From contig NZ_JAMOLN010000034.1 in NCBI RefSeq assembly GCF_024448165.1, positions 1-61,604 of the forward strand: a stretch of DNA of 61,604 nt, in the 5' to 3' direction. The position numbers and the translations under genes are program-made. The notes below the pieces were generated by a model. The model worked only from the letters and a program-made list of their open reading frames with translations, was not told where the DNA came from and made no database searches. Every line of letters begins with the position of its first letter. Position 1 is the first letter of the stretch. The DNA comes from Streptomyces longispororuber. GTDB lineage: Bacteria > Actinomycetota > Actinomycetes > Streptomycetales > Streptomycetaceae. Shown here piece by piece: positions 53,947 to 61,604 of the stretch.

Positions 53947-55587
53947 TCAGTGCCGGGTGGGGGCGACGCAGCGGAAGCTGGTGGCGAGGGACGGGTCGCC
54001 CTGGCCCTTGTAGCGGGACACCGCGGGGTAGGCGCACAGGTCACGGTCGACCTTCTCGCCGGCGGTGTTGACCAGCGTGGCGGGCAGGGTCTTGGGCGCC
54101 TTGCCGTGCTCGACCCAGGCGGTCAGCGCGGCGAGGCCGTCGGTGGAGCCGTCCTGCCCGTTGAGGCCGCAGTGGCTGGTGTTCGGGGCGAGGAAGAGCC
54201 GGTAGAAGTCGTCCACCCGGTTCGCACCGCCGAGTTCACGCTCGACCTGCTGGTGGTAGCGCACGGTGCCCTGGGCGGGGATGTACTCGTCGGTGTCGCC
54301 CTGCCAGGTCAGCAGCTTGCCGCCGGAGGCGCGGAAGTCCGACAGGTCCGGGTCGTCGGTGCCGATGACCTTGTCGTACTCGGCCTGGGACTGCCGGAAC
54401 AGCTTGGTGAACTCGCTGTAGGTGATCTTCGTGAGGTCGAAGTTCGGGTCCTTCTTCAAGAAGAGCTGGACCCAGAGGGCGGGGACCTGGAAGGGCTGGC
54501 CCTTGACGACGCCGTCGGCGGGGTCCGGCGCGGAGTGCGCGAGGCCCTTCAGGTCGGCGCCGACCGGGACGCCGGCCCACAGCTTCTGGCCCGAGGTGGT
54601 GCGGGGGCCGTCCCAGATCTTGCGGACCACGGCCGCGTCGGCCGCCGTGATGGTGCGTTCCTCGCCGTCGCAGTCGACCTTGGTGCCGATCAGCCGGCGC
54701 GGGTCGAAGTCACAGCGCGAGGAGTCGTTGACCAGACCGTCGCGCACCCCGTCGAGCTTGTCGCAGGCCTTGACGGCGGCGTCGGTGAACGCGTTCAGCT
54801 CGCAGTCGGTCGGATAGGTCTTCTCGTTGTTCATGACCACCTGCGGCCACAGGGTGGCGACCTCGAACTCGTCCCAGTTGACGGCGGGCGCGTCCGCGAG
54901 GATGCCGTCGTAGTCGTCGGGGTAGGCCTGGGCCTCCATGTAGCCCTGGCGGCCGCCGGTGGAGCAGCCGGTGAAGTACGAGTAGGCGGCGCGCTTGCCG
55001 TAGACGCCGTTCACGACCGCCTTGCCGACGGCCGCCGCCTCGTGCTGGGAGCGGGAGGCGAAGTTCTTCAGTGCCGGACTGTTGACCTGGTTCTTGCTGT
55101 TGAGGACCCAGCTGGTGTCCAGGACGTCGCCGACGCCGGCGTCCGTGGTGGTCACCGCGTAGCCGTTCTTGACCGCGGTACCCAGGCCGACACCGTTGTC
55201 GCCGGCGCTGTAGGCGCTGCCGCCGATCGCCTGGAAACGGCCGTTCCACTTCTCCAGGGGCAGCCACGTCTGGACCTTGGCGTGGTCGTTCTCTCCCGGA
55301 TGGGTGAGCGTGACCGTCACCTGGCAGAAGGCCGGGACGCCCGAGACCTCGCCGCCGAGGAGTCCGGTGCCGTGGACGGTGCCGCCGGCCTGGCGGACCG
55401 CGGTCACCGACTCCACGGCGGTGCCCGCCGGGGCCTTCACGGACGGCGCCGCGCAGGCGGCGGCCGTGGCGGCGGCGGCCGTGGCGGTGGCGGTGTTCCC
55501 GGCCTCGTCCGCCGATGCGGTCGGCAGGTACACCGCCGCCGCGACCAGCGGCACACCTGCCGCGAGTGCCGTCAGAGCCTTCTTCAT
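53947..55587 (-). CDS. Secreted tannase/feruloyl-esterase-family hydrolase
   Basis: A 546-residue protein with a Sec signal peptide (MKKALTALAAGVPLVAAAVYL, cut near ASA-DE). Tannase-family core: FQAIGGSAYSAG, nucleophile elbow GCSTGGRQG, acidic residue in GDTDEYIPAQGT, and catalytic His in SHCGLNG. Two Cys flanking the elbow and His regions are the family's special disulfide (C-S and H-C). It hydrolyses aromatic esters such as tannins or feruloylated plant polymers outside the cell. ATG at 55587. A palindrome at 55675-55693 is upstream. Confidence 0.87.
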   Translation of the reverse strand: MKKALTALAAGVPLVAAAVYLPTASADEAGNTATATAAAATAAACAAPSVKAPAGTAVESVTAVRQAGGTVHGTGLLGGEVSGVPAFCQVTVTLTHPGENDHAKVQTWLPLEKWNGRFQAIGGSAYSAGDNGVGLGTAVKNGYAVTTTDAGVGDVLDTSWVLNSKNQVNSPALKNFASRSQHEAAAVGKAVVNGVYGKRAAYSYFTGCSTGGRQGYMEAQAYPDDYDGILADAPAVNWDEFEVATLWPQVVMNNEKTYPTDCELNAFTDAAVKACDKLDGVRDGLVNDSSRCDFDPRRLIGTKVDCDGEERTITAADAAVVRKIWDGPRTTSGQKLWAGVPVGADLKGLAHSAPDPADGVVKGQPFQVPALWVQLFLKKDPNFDLTKITYSEFTKLFRQSQAEYDKVIGTDDPDLSDFRASGGKLLTWQGDTDEYIPAQGTVRYHQQVERELGGANRVDDFYRLFLAPNTSHCGLNGQDGSTDGLAALTAWVEHGKAPKTLPATLVNTAGEKVDRDLCAYPAVSRYKGQGDPSLATSFRCVAPTRH

Positions 55588-55635
55588 CAGTGTCCATCCA
55601 AGAGGTAGGTGTGCGCCTGTGGCGCTGATACATGT

Positions 55636-55653
55636 GCATGCCGGGCGGCATGC
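55636..55653. promoter_or_regulatory. Hairpin in the upstream region of the esterase gene
   Basis: GCATGCC-GGGC-GGCATGC, between the palindrome at 55675 and the esterase start; it could fold in the mRNA leader. Confidence 0.4.
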
Positions 55654-55674
55654 CGAGAACATACGAGGACCGTA

Positions 55675-55693
55675 TCACCGTTTAAAGCGGTGA
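55675..55693. promoter_or_regulatory. Palindrome upstream of the secreted esterase gene
   Basis: TCACCG-TTTAAAG-CGGTGA, symmetric apart from one base pair, 88 bp before the esterase start. Likely operator of a substrate-responsive repressor; no regulator gene is adjacent. Confidence 0.6.
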
Positions 55694-55848
55694 CGATAGA
55701 GGGAGTGGGTTCCTGACTGGAAGTCTTGTGGGAACCCGGCGTCCGGACGGGCCCGGTGTCGCCGCCCGATACCCAGCCTGTCCGTGAACCCCCGGCGGAA
55801 CAACAGTCAGTTGACGGCCCCCGCACGGGACTTGGGGAGACTCGGCAC

Positions 55849-56505
55849 CTAGGTCATTCGACGGTCGTCCGTGACCGACGGCGTCTTCGCGCGCTCCTCG
55901 CCCAGCCACTTCGCGTGGTGCCGCTGCGCCCAGGACCTGCTCACATACCCGGTACGCATCCCGAGCAGGGCCTCCGGATCCTGGCGGGCCTTGCGCATGT
56001 GCCCGAGTACGACGGCAGTGATCGCCCAGGCCAGGAGATCGTGGACGAAGATCGCGCTGGTGCGGGAGATGAAGGGCAGCAGCCCCATGAACCACATCAG
56101 CAGGCCGGTGAACATCATCATGAGCACGGCGCCGGCGATCCAGCCCGCGTAGAGCTTCTGTCCCGCGTTGAACTTGCCGGCCGGTCGCGCCGCGTAGGAG
56201 GTCTGCCGTCTGCGGACGGCGCGCAGCCACTGCCGGTCGTACGCGGCGAAGCGGTTGATGCGGCGCAGGTCCTGGCGGAAGGCGCGGGAGCCGAGTCCCA
56301 GCAGGAAGGGCAGGGGCAGCAGGATGCCGGACCACTCGTGGAGCGTGACCATCAGGTGCCGCCTGCCGACGAGTTGGGCCAGCGGCCCGAGGTAGAGACA
56401 GGCGGCGGTGACCAGGCACACCACCATCAGGTAGCCGGTGGTCCGGTGGATCCAGCGCTCGGCGGTGCTGAACCGGCGGACCCTGTCGGCCGGTTCAGGC
56501 CGCAT
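55849..56505 (-). CDS. Cytochrome b561-like membrane subunit
   Basis: A 218-residue membrane protein with four main hydrophobic helices and His residues placed for heme b binding (ERWIHRTTGYLMV, MVTLHEWSGILLP, FVHDLLAWAITAVVLGHM). This is the family of formate-dehydrogenase gamma/b561-type subunits. The ATG at 56505 overlaps the molybdopterin oxidoreductase stop by 11 nt. It probably passes quinol electrons to, or takes them from, that Tat-exported partner. Confidence 0.82.
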   Translation of the reverse strand: MRPEPADRVRRFSTAERWIHRTTGYLMVVCLVTAACLYLGPLAQLVGRRHLMVTLHEWSGILLPLPFLLGLGSRAFRQDLRRINRFAAYDRQWLRAVRRRQTSYAARPAGKFNAGQKLYAGWIAGAVLMMMFTGLLMWFMGLLPFISRTSAIFVHDLLAWAITAVVLGHMRKARQDPEALLGMRTGYVSRSWAQRHHAKWLGEERAKTPSVTDDRRMT

Positions 56506-57220
56506 CGCCGTGCCGGTCGGCGCCGTCGAGCCAGCCGTCGACCGCATAACCGCGCTCCTCCCAGTAGCCGGGGACGACCTTGTCGGTGACCGAGATGCCG
56601 GACAGCCACTTGGCCGACTTGTAGAAGTACATGGGGGCCACGTAGAGGCGGACCGGGCCGCCGTGCGCGTGGGTGATGGGCTTGTCCTGCATGTTCAGCG
56701 CGATCAGGACGTCGTCGCGGCGGGCCTGTTCCAGGGTGAGGCTCTCGCTGTAGGCGCCGTCGAAGCAGGTGAAGCGGATCGCCGCGCCCGGCGAGCGCAC
56801 CCCGGCGTCGTCGAGGACGTCCGCCAGTCGCACCCCGTCGAAGGGCGTCTTCTCCACGCGCCAGCCGTCGGTGCAGACGACGTCGTGCACGACCCGGGTC
56901 TGCGGCATCGCACGCAGCTGGTCGAGGGTGTAGCTCCTGGGCTTGTCCACGAGTCCGTCGATCCGCAGCCGGTAGTTCGTCTCGTCCTTGTGCGGTACCG
57001 AGCCGACGACGCTGTAGTACCGGAAGCCGCCCGGGTTGGGCAGCAGGCCGGTCGCGCCGGTGGGGTCGAGCTGGGAGGCGGCGCCGAGGAACCCTTCCCA
57101 GCCGCGCTGGAGATACGGCGCCGCCGCGAGTCCCGCGGCCCCGGCAGCGAGCACGCCCAGCATCGCGCGCCGCCCCACCGGTGCGCCCTGGGCGGCTTCC
57201 CGTTCCGGCTTCTCTGCCAT
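56495..57220 (-). CDS. Tat-exported molybdopterin-dependent oxidoreductase (sulfite-oxidase fold)
   Basis: A 241-residue protein. Twin-arginine signal GRRAMLGVLAAGAAGLAAA at 17-35. The sulfite-oxidase-type domain has the molybdenum-ligand Cys in VVCTDGWRVEKTPFDGVRLADVL, then HGGPVRLYVAPMYFYKSAKWLSGI. It resembles the MsrP/YedY-like and SorA-like group, which reduces methionine sulfoxide or oxidises small molecules outside the membrane. ATG at 57220 has GAAGGAG 8 nt upstream. It forms a unit with the overlapping b561-like subunit. Confidence 0.87.
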   Translation of the reverse strand: MAEKPEREAAQGAPVGRRAMLGVLAAGAAGLAAAPYLQRGWEGFLGAASQLDPTGATGLLPNPGGFRYYSVVGSVPHKDETNYRLRIDGLVDKPRSYTLDQLRAMPQTRVVHDVVCTDGWRVEKTPFDGVRLADVLDDAGVRSPGAAIRFTCFDGAYSESLTLEQARRDDVLIALNMQDKPITHAHGGPVRLYVAPMYFYKSAKWLSGISVTDKVVPGYWEERGYAVDGWLDGADRHGDAA

Positions 57221-57302
57221 GGTCAGTGCTCCTTCGGAGGGGTGACGGTCCGGTGCGTGCACGACGCTCTGCACGTTCACACACCGCACGCGTTTCATCG
57301 TC

Positions 57303-57321
57303 ACCTGTTAAAGAGGTTATG
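57303..57321. promoter_or_regulatory. Imperfect repeat like the element at 47533
   Basis: Plus-strand ACCTGTTAAAGAGGTTATG matches ACCTGTCAAGCAGGTTATG (47536-47554) at 16 of 19 bases. It lies 83 bp upstream of the molybdopterin oxidoreductase start, much as the other copy lies 72 bp upstream of the small gene. Confidence 0.5.
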
Positions 57322-57516
57322 ATGGTGGCATGACGTTCGAGTGGCTGTCAACGGCACGACCGCGGGGCGTGGCGGGGCACACGTCAAACATATGCCGGAA
57401 TGGTCATACGTGTGATGCTGAACCGTCCGACGTGTCCCGTGCCGGCGGATCGGGGCATGTCCCGCCCGGCTGTTACGCTGTGGGGGACATCGACCGTTCA
57501 TCGAGGAGTCGCAGAC

Positions 57517-57546
57517 GTGGTGGGTGAAGACGACATCTCCGGGTGA
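57517..57546 (+). CDS. Leader peptide upstream of the ABC-F gene
   Basis: GTG at 57517 with GAGGAG 8 nt upstream opens a 9-codon frame (V-V-G-E-D-D-I-S-G, TGA at 57544). It precedes the ABC-F gene by 133 nt. Its stop codon lies inside the hairpin at 57539-57553, so a ribosome stalled on or finishing this frame would disrupt that hairpin. Short leader frames of this kind control several antibiotic-resistance ABC-F genes. Confidence 0.45.
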   Translation: MVGEDDISG

Positions 57547-57679
57547 GACCCGGTTCCGGCGGCCATCGGCAGGCGCTCAGCAGCGCCGCTGGCATGGCTC
57601 GTCCTGTCGTACCCCTTTTCCCACGCCTTCCCAGGGCAGAGCTCTGCCTGCTGCCCGCACATCTGTCGAGGTCATCTCC
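57539..57679 (+). promoter_or_regulatory. Possible attenuator in the ABC-F leader
   Basis: CCGGGT-GAG-ACCCGG (57539-57553) overlaps the leader-frame stop, and a 14-bp palindrome, GGCAGAGCTCTGCC (57635-57648), lies 32 nt before the ABC-F start. Together with the leader frame this looks like ribosome-mediated attenuation, but a U-tract for intrinsic termination is not evident. The promoter should lie before 57500; TACGCT (57474-57479) is a weak -10 candidate. The rest of the gap 57221-57500 holds no gene. Confidence 0.4.
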
Positions 57680-59314
57680 ATGTCCAACGCCTCCGTCGTC
57701 TGCTCGAACGTCTCCTTCGCCTGGCCCGACGACACCCCGGTCTTCCACGACCTGTCCTTCAACGTGGCTCCCGGCCGCACGGGTCTCGTCGCACCGAACG
57801 GCTCCGGCAAGAGCACGCTGCTCAAGCTGATCGCCGGCGAACTCAGGCCCACCACCGGCTCGGTGTCCGTCGGCGGCACCCTCGGCTACCTCCCGCAGAG
57901 CCTCCCGCTGACCGGAGACCTCACGGTCGCCGAGGTGCTCGGCGTCGACGCGGTGATCCGGGCCATCGACGCCGTGGAGTCCGGCGACGTCGCCGAGGAG
58001 CACTTCACCACCATCGGCGACGACTGGGACATCGAGGAGCGCACCCGCGCCCAGCTCGACCGCCTGGGTCTGGCCGACCTCACCCTGGACCGCAGCCTCG
58101 GCACGCTCAGCGGCGGCCAGGTCGTCTCCCTCGGCCTCGCCGCCCAGCTGCTCAGGCGCCCCGACGTCCTGCTGCTCGACGAGCCCACCAACAACCTCGA
58201 CGTCGAGGCCCGGCACCGGCTCTACGACGTGCTCTCCGACTTCTCCGGCTGCCTGCTGCTGGTCAGCCACGACCGCGCGCTGCTCGACCGGATGGAGCGC
58301 ATCGCCGAGCTCGGCAGTGACGAACTGCGCCTGTACGGCGGCAACTTCAGCGAGTACGAGGAGGCCGTGCGGGCCGAGCAGGAGGTCGCCGAGAAGAACG
58401 TCCGCAACGCGGAGCAGGAACTCAAGCGCGAGAAGCGGGAGTTGCAGCAGGCCCGGGAGCGCGCCGACCGTCGCGCGAGCAACGCCGCCAAGAACCTCAA
58501 GAACGCCGGTCTGCCCAAGATCTTCGCCGGCAACATGAAGCGGGGCGCGCAGGAGGCCGCGGGCAAGTCCGGCACGATGCACGCCTCCCGGGTCAGCGAG
58601 GCCAAGGCCCGGCTCGACGAGGCCGGACGTGCCCTGCGCGACGAGCAGCGGCTCACGCTCGAACTGCCCGACACCCAGGTGCCCGCCGGGCGCAACCTCT
58701 TCCTCGGCGAGGGCCTGCAGGTGCGCCTCGGCGACCGGGACGTGTTCGCCGCGGACGGTGTCGACCTGTCCGTTCGGGGCCCCGAGCGCATCGCGCTGAT
58801 CGGGCCCAACGGCGCCGGAAAGACCACCCTGATGCGACTGATCACCGGTGAACTCGCCCCCGACGGCGGGGAGATCAAGCGGGGCGCCGGCCGGATCGCC
58901 TCTCTCTCGCAGCGCCTCGACCTGCTGGACCTCGACCGCACCGTCGCGGAGAACTTCGCCGCGTTCGCCCCCGAGCGGCCCGCCTCGGAGCGGATGAACC
59001 TGCTCGCCCGCTTCCTCTTCCGGGGAGCGCGGGCACACCTTCCGGTCCGGGTGCTCTCCGGAGGTGAACGGCTGCGGGCCACCCTGGCCTGCGTACTGTG
59101 CGCCGAACCGGCCCCGCACCTGCTGCTGCTCGACGAGCCCACCAACAACCTCGACCTGGTCAGCGCGGCCCAGCTGGAGAGCGCGCTCAATTCCTACCAG
59201 GGCGCCTTCATGGTGGTCAGCCACGACGAGCGGTTCCTCCGCGAGATCGGTGTGGACCGGTGGCTGCGCCTGGCCGACGGAATGCTCACGGAGGCGACCG
59301 CACCGGCCGTGTGA
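57680..59314 (+). CDS. ABC-F family ATPase, probable ribosome-protection resistance protein
   Basis: A 544-residue protein with two ABC ATPase domains and no membrane helices. NBD1: P-loop APNGSGKST at 38-46, LSGGQ, LLLDEPTNNLD, and SHDRALLD. A long charged linker (about 235-330; KREKRELQQARERADRRAS, then AGLPKIFAGNMKRGAQEAAGKS) is the ribosome-reaching region. NBD2: GPNGAGKTT, LSGGERLRATL, LLLDEPTNNLD, SHDERFL. ABC-F proteins bind the E site and dislodge drugs from the peptidyl-transferase centre. The leader peptide and hairpins upstream suggest drug-induced expression. ATG 57680. Confidence 0.88.
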   Translation: MSNASVVCSNVSFAWPDDTPVFHDLSFNVAPGRTGLVAPNGSGKSTLLKLIAGELRPTTGSVSVGGTLGYLPQSLPLTGDLTVAEVLGVDAVIRAIDAVESGDVAEEHFTTIGDDWDIEERTRAQLDRLGLADLTLDRSLGTLSGGQVVSLGLAAQLLRRPDVLLLDEPTNNLDVEARHRLYDVLSDFSGCLLLVSHDRALLDRMERIAELGSDELRLYGGNFSEYEEAVRAEQEVAEKNVRNAEQELKREKRELQQARERADRRASNAAKNLKNAGLPKIFAGNMKRGAQEAAGKSGTMHASRVSEAKARLDEAGRALRDEQRLTLELPDTQVPAGRNLFLGEGLQVRLGDRDVFAADGVDLSVRGPERIALIGPNGAGKTTLMRLITGELAPDGGEIKRGAGRIASLSQRLDLLDLDRTVAENFAAFAPERPASERMNLLARFLFRGARAHLPVRVLSGGERLRATLACVLCAEPAPHLLLLDEPTNNLDLVSAAQLESALNSYQGAFMVVSHDERFLREIGVDRWLRLADGMLTEATAPAV

Positions 59315-59317
59315 TCC

Positions 59318-59343
59318 GCGGGCGCCGGCCTCCGGCCCGCGCT
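59318..59343 (+). terminator. GC-rich inverted repeat after the ABC-F gene
   Basis: CGCGGGC pairs with GCCCGCG across a short CCGG-containing loop right after the ABC-F stop; likely its terminator. The remaining gap to 59562 holds no recognisable gene. Confidence 0.55.
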
Positions 59344-59562
59344 GCGGGGCAGCGACACATGCCGGACGAACTGCTGTACGTGTGTCGTGGGTTTCTCCCG
59401 GCGTCTCGCGGACATATTCCCCCTCGTACAAACGCACATCTGCGCCTATCGTGAAGAGCGAACATGCCGGACGGGCCGTCGGGCACCCGACACTTATCTG
59501 CACGGGGGCCTCGACGTGGGTACCATGCGCGAACACGATCCATATCGAGGGAGTGAACGGTT

Positions 59563-60129
59563 GTGACCAGCCAGTCAGCCGCCGCGCTCCGATCGCGGTA
59601 CGTCGAGCAAGCCGCGTCGGACCTGGAGGAGAACCGCCGCCTGCAGCAGGAGCTGCTGGAGCGGCTCTCGATGCTGAAGCAGGAGGAGGCCCTCCTGGGA
59701 GACATCATCAGCCTCGCCGAGCGGTACGAGGGTTTCACCGACGCGTCCCGGCTGCCCGAGCAGTTGCAGGACGAGCGTGGCGCGGCGAAGCCGAAGCGCG
59801 CGGCGGCCGGGGCGGGTTCACGGCGTACGGCGCCGGCGAAGAGCTCGTCGGCGGGCTCCCGGGCGAAGGGGGGCGCGGAGGGGAAGCCGCGTCCGGTCCT
59901 GCTCGGCGACCTGCTCACGAAGCTGCTCGGCGCGTACGACGAGCCGCGCCTGGCGAAGGAACTGCGGGACGAGCTGCTGACGAAGTATCCGGACCGCAAC
60001 CCCACGCCGCAGGTGGTGCGCAACACGCTGGAGTCGCTCGTCGCCAAGGGACGCATCCGGCGGCACAAGCAGCAGCGCTCCGTCATGTACACCCTGGTGA
60101 AGCAGGACGGGGCCGGCGGCTCCGACTGA
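59563..60129 (+). CDS. Coiled-coil and winged-helix-like protein of unknown function
   Basis: A 188-residue protein. An N-terminal coiled coil (about 8-50: YVEQAASDLEENRRLQQELLERLSMLKQEEALL), a Lys/Ala/Ser-rich linker (about 72-110), and a C-terminal helical region (LGDLLTKLLGAYDEPRLAKELRDELL ... TPQVVRNTLESLVAKGRIRRHKQQRSVMYTLV) that reads like a winged helix. This layout occurs in conserved Streptomyces regulators without known targets. GTG 59563 follows GAGGGAG. DNA binding is inferred, not shown. Confidence 0.68.
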   Translation: MTSQSAAALRSRYVEQAASDLEENRRLQQELLERLSMLKQEEALLGDIISLAERYEGFTDASRLPEQLQDERGAAKPKRAAAGAGSRRTAPAKSSSAGSRAKGGAEGKPRPVLLGDLLTKLLGAYDEPRLAKELRDELLTKYPDRNPTPQVVRNTLESLVAKGRIRRHKQQRSVMYTLVKQDGAGGSD

Positions 60130-60188
60130 CACACCGACGACGTGCCGCGAAGCGGGTCCGGTTCACCACACGTGGGATCGTGCGGTGG

Positions 60189-61604
60189 TCACAGGTCCCG
60201 CCTCGTCTCCAGCAGGCGCAGCCACACCTCGCTCAGCGTGGGGAAGGCGGGCACGGCGTGCCACAGGCGATCGACGGGCACTTCGCCGGTGATCGCGACG
60301 GTGGCGGAGTACAGCAGCTCGGCGACTCCCGGGCCGGCGAAGGTGGCACCGACGACGACCTGCCGGTCCCGGTCGATCAGGATCCGGGCCCGGCCCCGGT
60401 AGTCGGGCCGGTACTGCAGGGCGCCCGCCAGTTGCCCGAGGTCGTGGTCGATCACTTCGACGTCGCGGCCCGCGCGTTCGGCGGCCTCGACGGTCAGCCC
60501 CACGGTGGCGACTTCGGGATCGGTGAACACGACCGCCGGCACGGCCTCGGTGTCGGCCGTCGCGCTGTGCGGGGCCCAACGGCCGGTGTGCGGCGGCGCT
60601 CCCGCGGCGCGGGCGGCGATCACGGCCCCGGCGATACGTGCCTGGTACTTGCCCTGATGTGTGAAGAGCGCCCGGTGGTTGACGTCCCCGACGGCGTACA
60701 GCCAGTCCCCCGGCACCGCTGGGGCGGTGAGGGTGTCGTCGGTGGTGATCCAGTCCCCCGGCGTCAGTCCGACGTGGTCGAGCCCGATGTCCTGCGAGCG
60801 CGGGGCCCGGCCCGTGGCGAAGAGGATCTCGTCGGCGCCGAGCTGCCCGCCGTCCGACAGCGTGGCCCGCACTTCGCCGCCCACACGGCGCACACCGTCG
60901 ACCGAGGTGCCGAAGCGGACGTCCGCCCCCGCCTCCCGCAGGCGCTCGGTGACCAGCTCCCCCGCGAACGGCTCCATCCTGGGCAGCAACCGGTCCCCGC
61001 GGGCGAGCAGCGTGACCCGGCTGCCCAGCGCCTGCCAGGCGGTGGCCATCTCGACGCCGACCACGCCGGCACCGACGATCAGCAGACGCTCCGGCGCCCG
61101 CCGTGCGCTGGTCGCTTCCCGGCTGGTCCAGGGCAGCACCTCTTCGATGCCCGGCAACGGGGGGAGCACCGCCCGGCTGCCGGTGCACACGGCGACGGCG
61201 TGCCGGGCGCGCAACCGGATCGTGTCGCCCGTGGGTGTCTCCACCGTCACCTCGCGTTCCCCGGCCAGCCGTCCGTGGCCACGCAACAGCTCGATGCCGG
61301 CCGACGCGAGCCAGGCGACCTGGCCGTCGTCCTGCCAGTCGGCGGACATCCGGTCGCGGTGCGCCAGGACGGCCTCGACGTCGAGCGGCCCCTTCACGGC
61401 GGGGTCGAGGCCCGGGACGTGCGCGGCGTCGGCCCGGAGCAGGGCGGGTCGCAGGAGAGCCTTGCTGGGTTCGCAGGCCCAGTACGAGCATTCGCCGCCG
61501 ACGAGTTCGCTCTCCACGACGACGGTGTGCAGGCCGGCTGCGGTGGTGCGGTCCGCGACGTTCTCGCCGACCGGGCCTGCGCCGATCACGATGACGTCAT
61601 AGGT
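60189..61604 (-). CDS. Pyridine nucleotide-disulfide oxidoreductase (lipoamide-dehydrogenase/mercuric-reductase-like), 5' end missing
   Basis: At least 471 residues; the frame is open to the window edge, which cuts the first few codons before TYDVIVIGAGPVGENVADR. FAD-binding GAGPVG, redox disulfide GGECSYWACEPSK (Cys-x4-Cys), NAD(P) motif VGAGVVGVEMA, and second FAD motif YAVGDVN are visible. The dimerisation domain follows (VVFTDPEVATVGLT), ending AVPAFPTLSEVWLRLLE. The usual C-terminal catalytic His-Glu pair of lipoamide dehydrogenase (HAHPT-type) is here HAVPAFPTLSE. It transfers electrons from NAD(P)H through FAD and the disulfide to an unknown acceptor. Confidence 0.87.
   Translation of the reverse strand, partial: TYDVIVIGAGPVGENVADRTTAAGLHTVVVESELVGGECSYWACEPSKALLRPALLRADAAHVPGLDPAVKGPLDVEAVLAHRDRMSADWQDDGQVAWLASAGIELLRGHGRLAGEREVTVETPTGDTIRLRARHAVAVCTGSRAVLPPLPGIEEVLPWTSREATSARRAPERLLIVGAGVVGVEMATAWQALGSRVTLLARGDRLLPRMEPFAGELVTERLREAGADVRFGTSVDGVRRVGGEVRATLSDGGQLGADEILFATGRAPRSQDIGLDHVGLTPGDWITTDDTLTAPAVPGDWLYAVGDVNHRALFTHQGKYQARIAGAVIAARAAGAPPHTGRWAPHSATADTEAVPAVVFTDPEVATVGLTVEAAERAGRDVEVIDHDLGQLAGALQYRPDYRGRARILIDRDRQVVVGATFAGPGVAELLYSATVAITGEVPVDRLWHAVPAFPTLSEVWLRLLETRRDL

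Overview
The window looks like Streptomyces or a close relative. It has very high GC, GTG and ATG starts with GGAGG-type ribosome sites, many TetR-SDR pairs, an SsgA-like sporulation protein, a SARP regulator, XRE/NB-ARC/TPR regulators, a DUF6221 fragment and long GC-rich hairpins between convergent genes. This is typical of the accessory part of a linear actinomycete chromosome.

Region 1 (1-16520) is a nonribosomal peptide operon read right to left. In transcription order it encodes: a heme-oxygenase-like diiron oxidase; P450 B; an NRPS with domains PCP-C-A-PCP-C; an MFS exporter; an MbtH protein; a free-standing A-PCP; P450 A; a thioesterase-fold protein whose nucleophile is Cys (GHCSS) instead of Ser; a hotdog-like protein; and a terminal A-PCP-TE. 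Genes from the MbtH onward are spaced by 1 nt or overlap. The logic I infer is this. The free A-PCP loads a Val-like residue (code DAFWVGGTFK) and a P450 oxidises it on the carrier. The Cys enzyme moves it, as CmaE and SyrC do, onto the otherwise unloaded N-terminal PCP of the large NRPS. It is then joined to a second residue (code DVEIAAYAAK, closest to the proline pattern) and to Thr (code DFWNIGMVHK), and released by the TE. The product would be a small peptide, about three residues, ending in Thr. I do not recognise it as a known cluster. A ThiF-like tail and a GNAT gene lie on the other strand at the left edge.

Region 2 (16520-17755) is a scar: a frameshifted, 5'-truncated IS5-type transposase abutting a truncated DUF6221 gene.

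Region 3 (17755-33653) holds small regulator-enzyme units: SDR/TetR, MBL hydrolase/MarR, TetR/NmrA-like, SDR/TetR, plus hydrolases, a YdcF-like membrane protein, a SARP-TPR activator, a CGNR zinc-finger protein, an SRPBCC protein, a GPP34 protein and an HxlR regulator. Several divergent promoters carry clear palindromic operators.

Region 4 (33653-53300) is rich in regulators: a CHASE3-like histidine kinase without a partner, a LuxR-type ATPase fragment read in frame into a TetR gene, two paralogous XRE-NB-ARC-TPR genes, two facing response regulators and a SALP. It also has a DHA2 exporter with a C-terminal carboxypeptidase-regulatory-like domain, a PoxB-like enzyme, TetR and SDR genes, and a third P450.

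Region 5 (53300-61604) contains a DUF308-like membrane protein, a secreted tannase-type esterase, a cytochrome b561-like/Tat molybdopterin oxidoreductase pair, an ABC-F protein with a leader peptide and hairpins that suggest attenuation, a coiled-coil protein of unknown role, and a flavoprotein disulfide reductase cut by the right edge.
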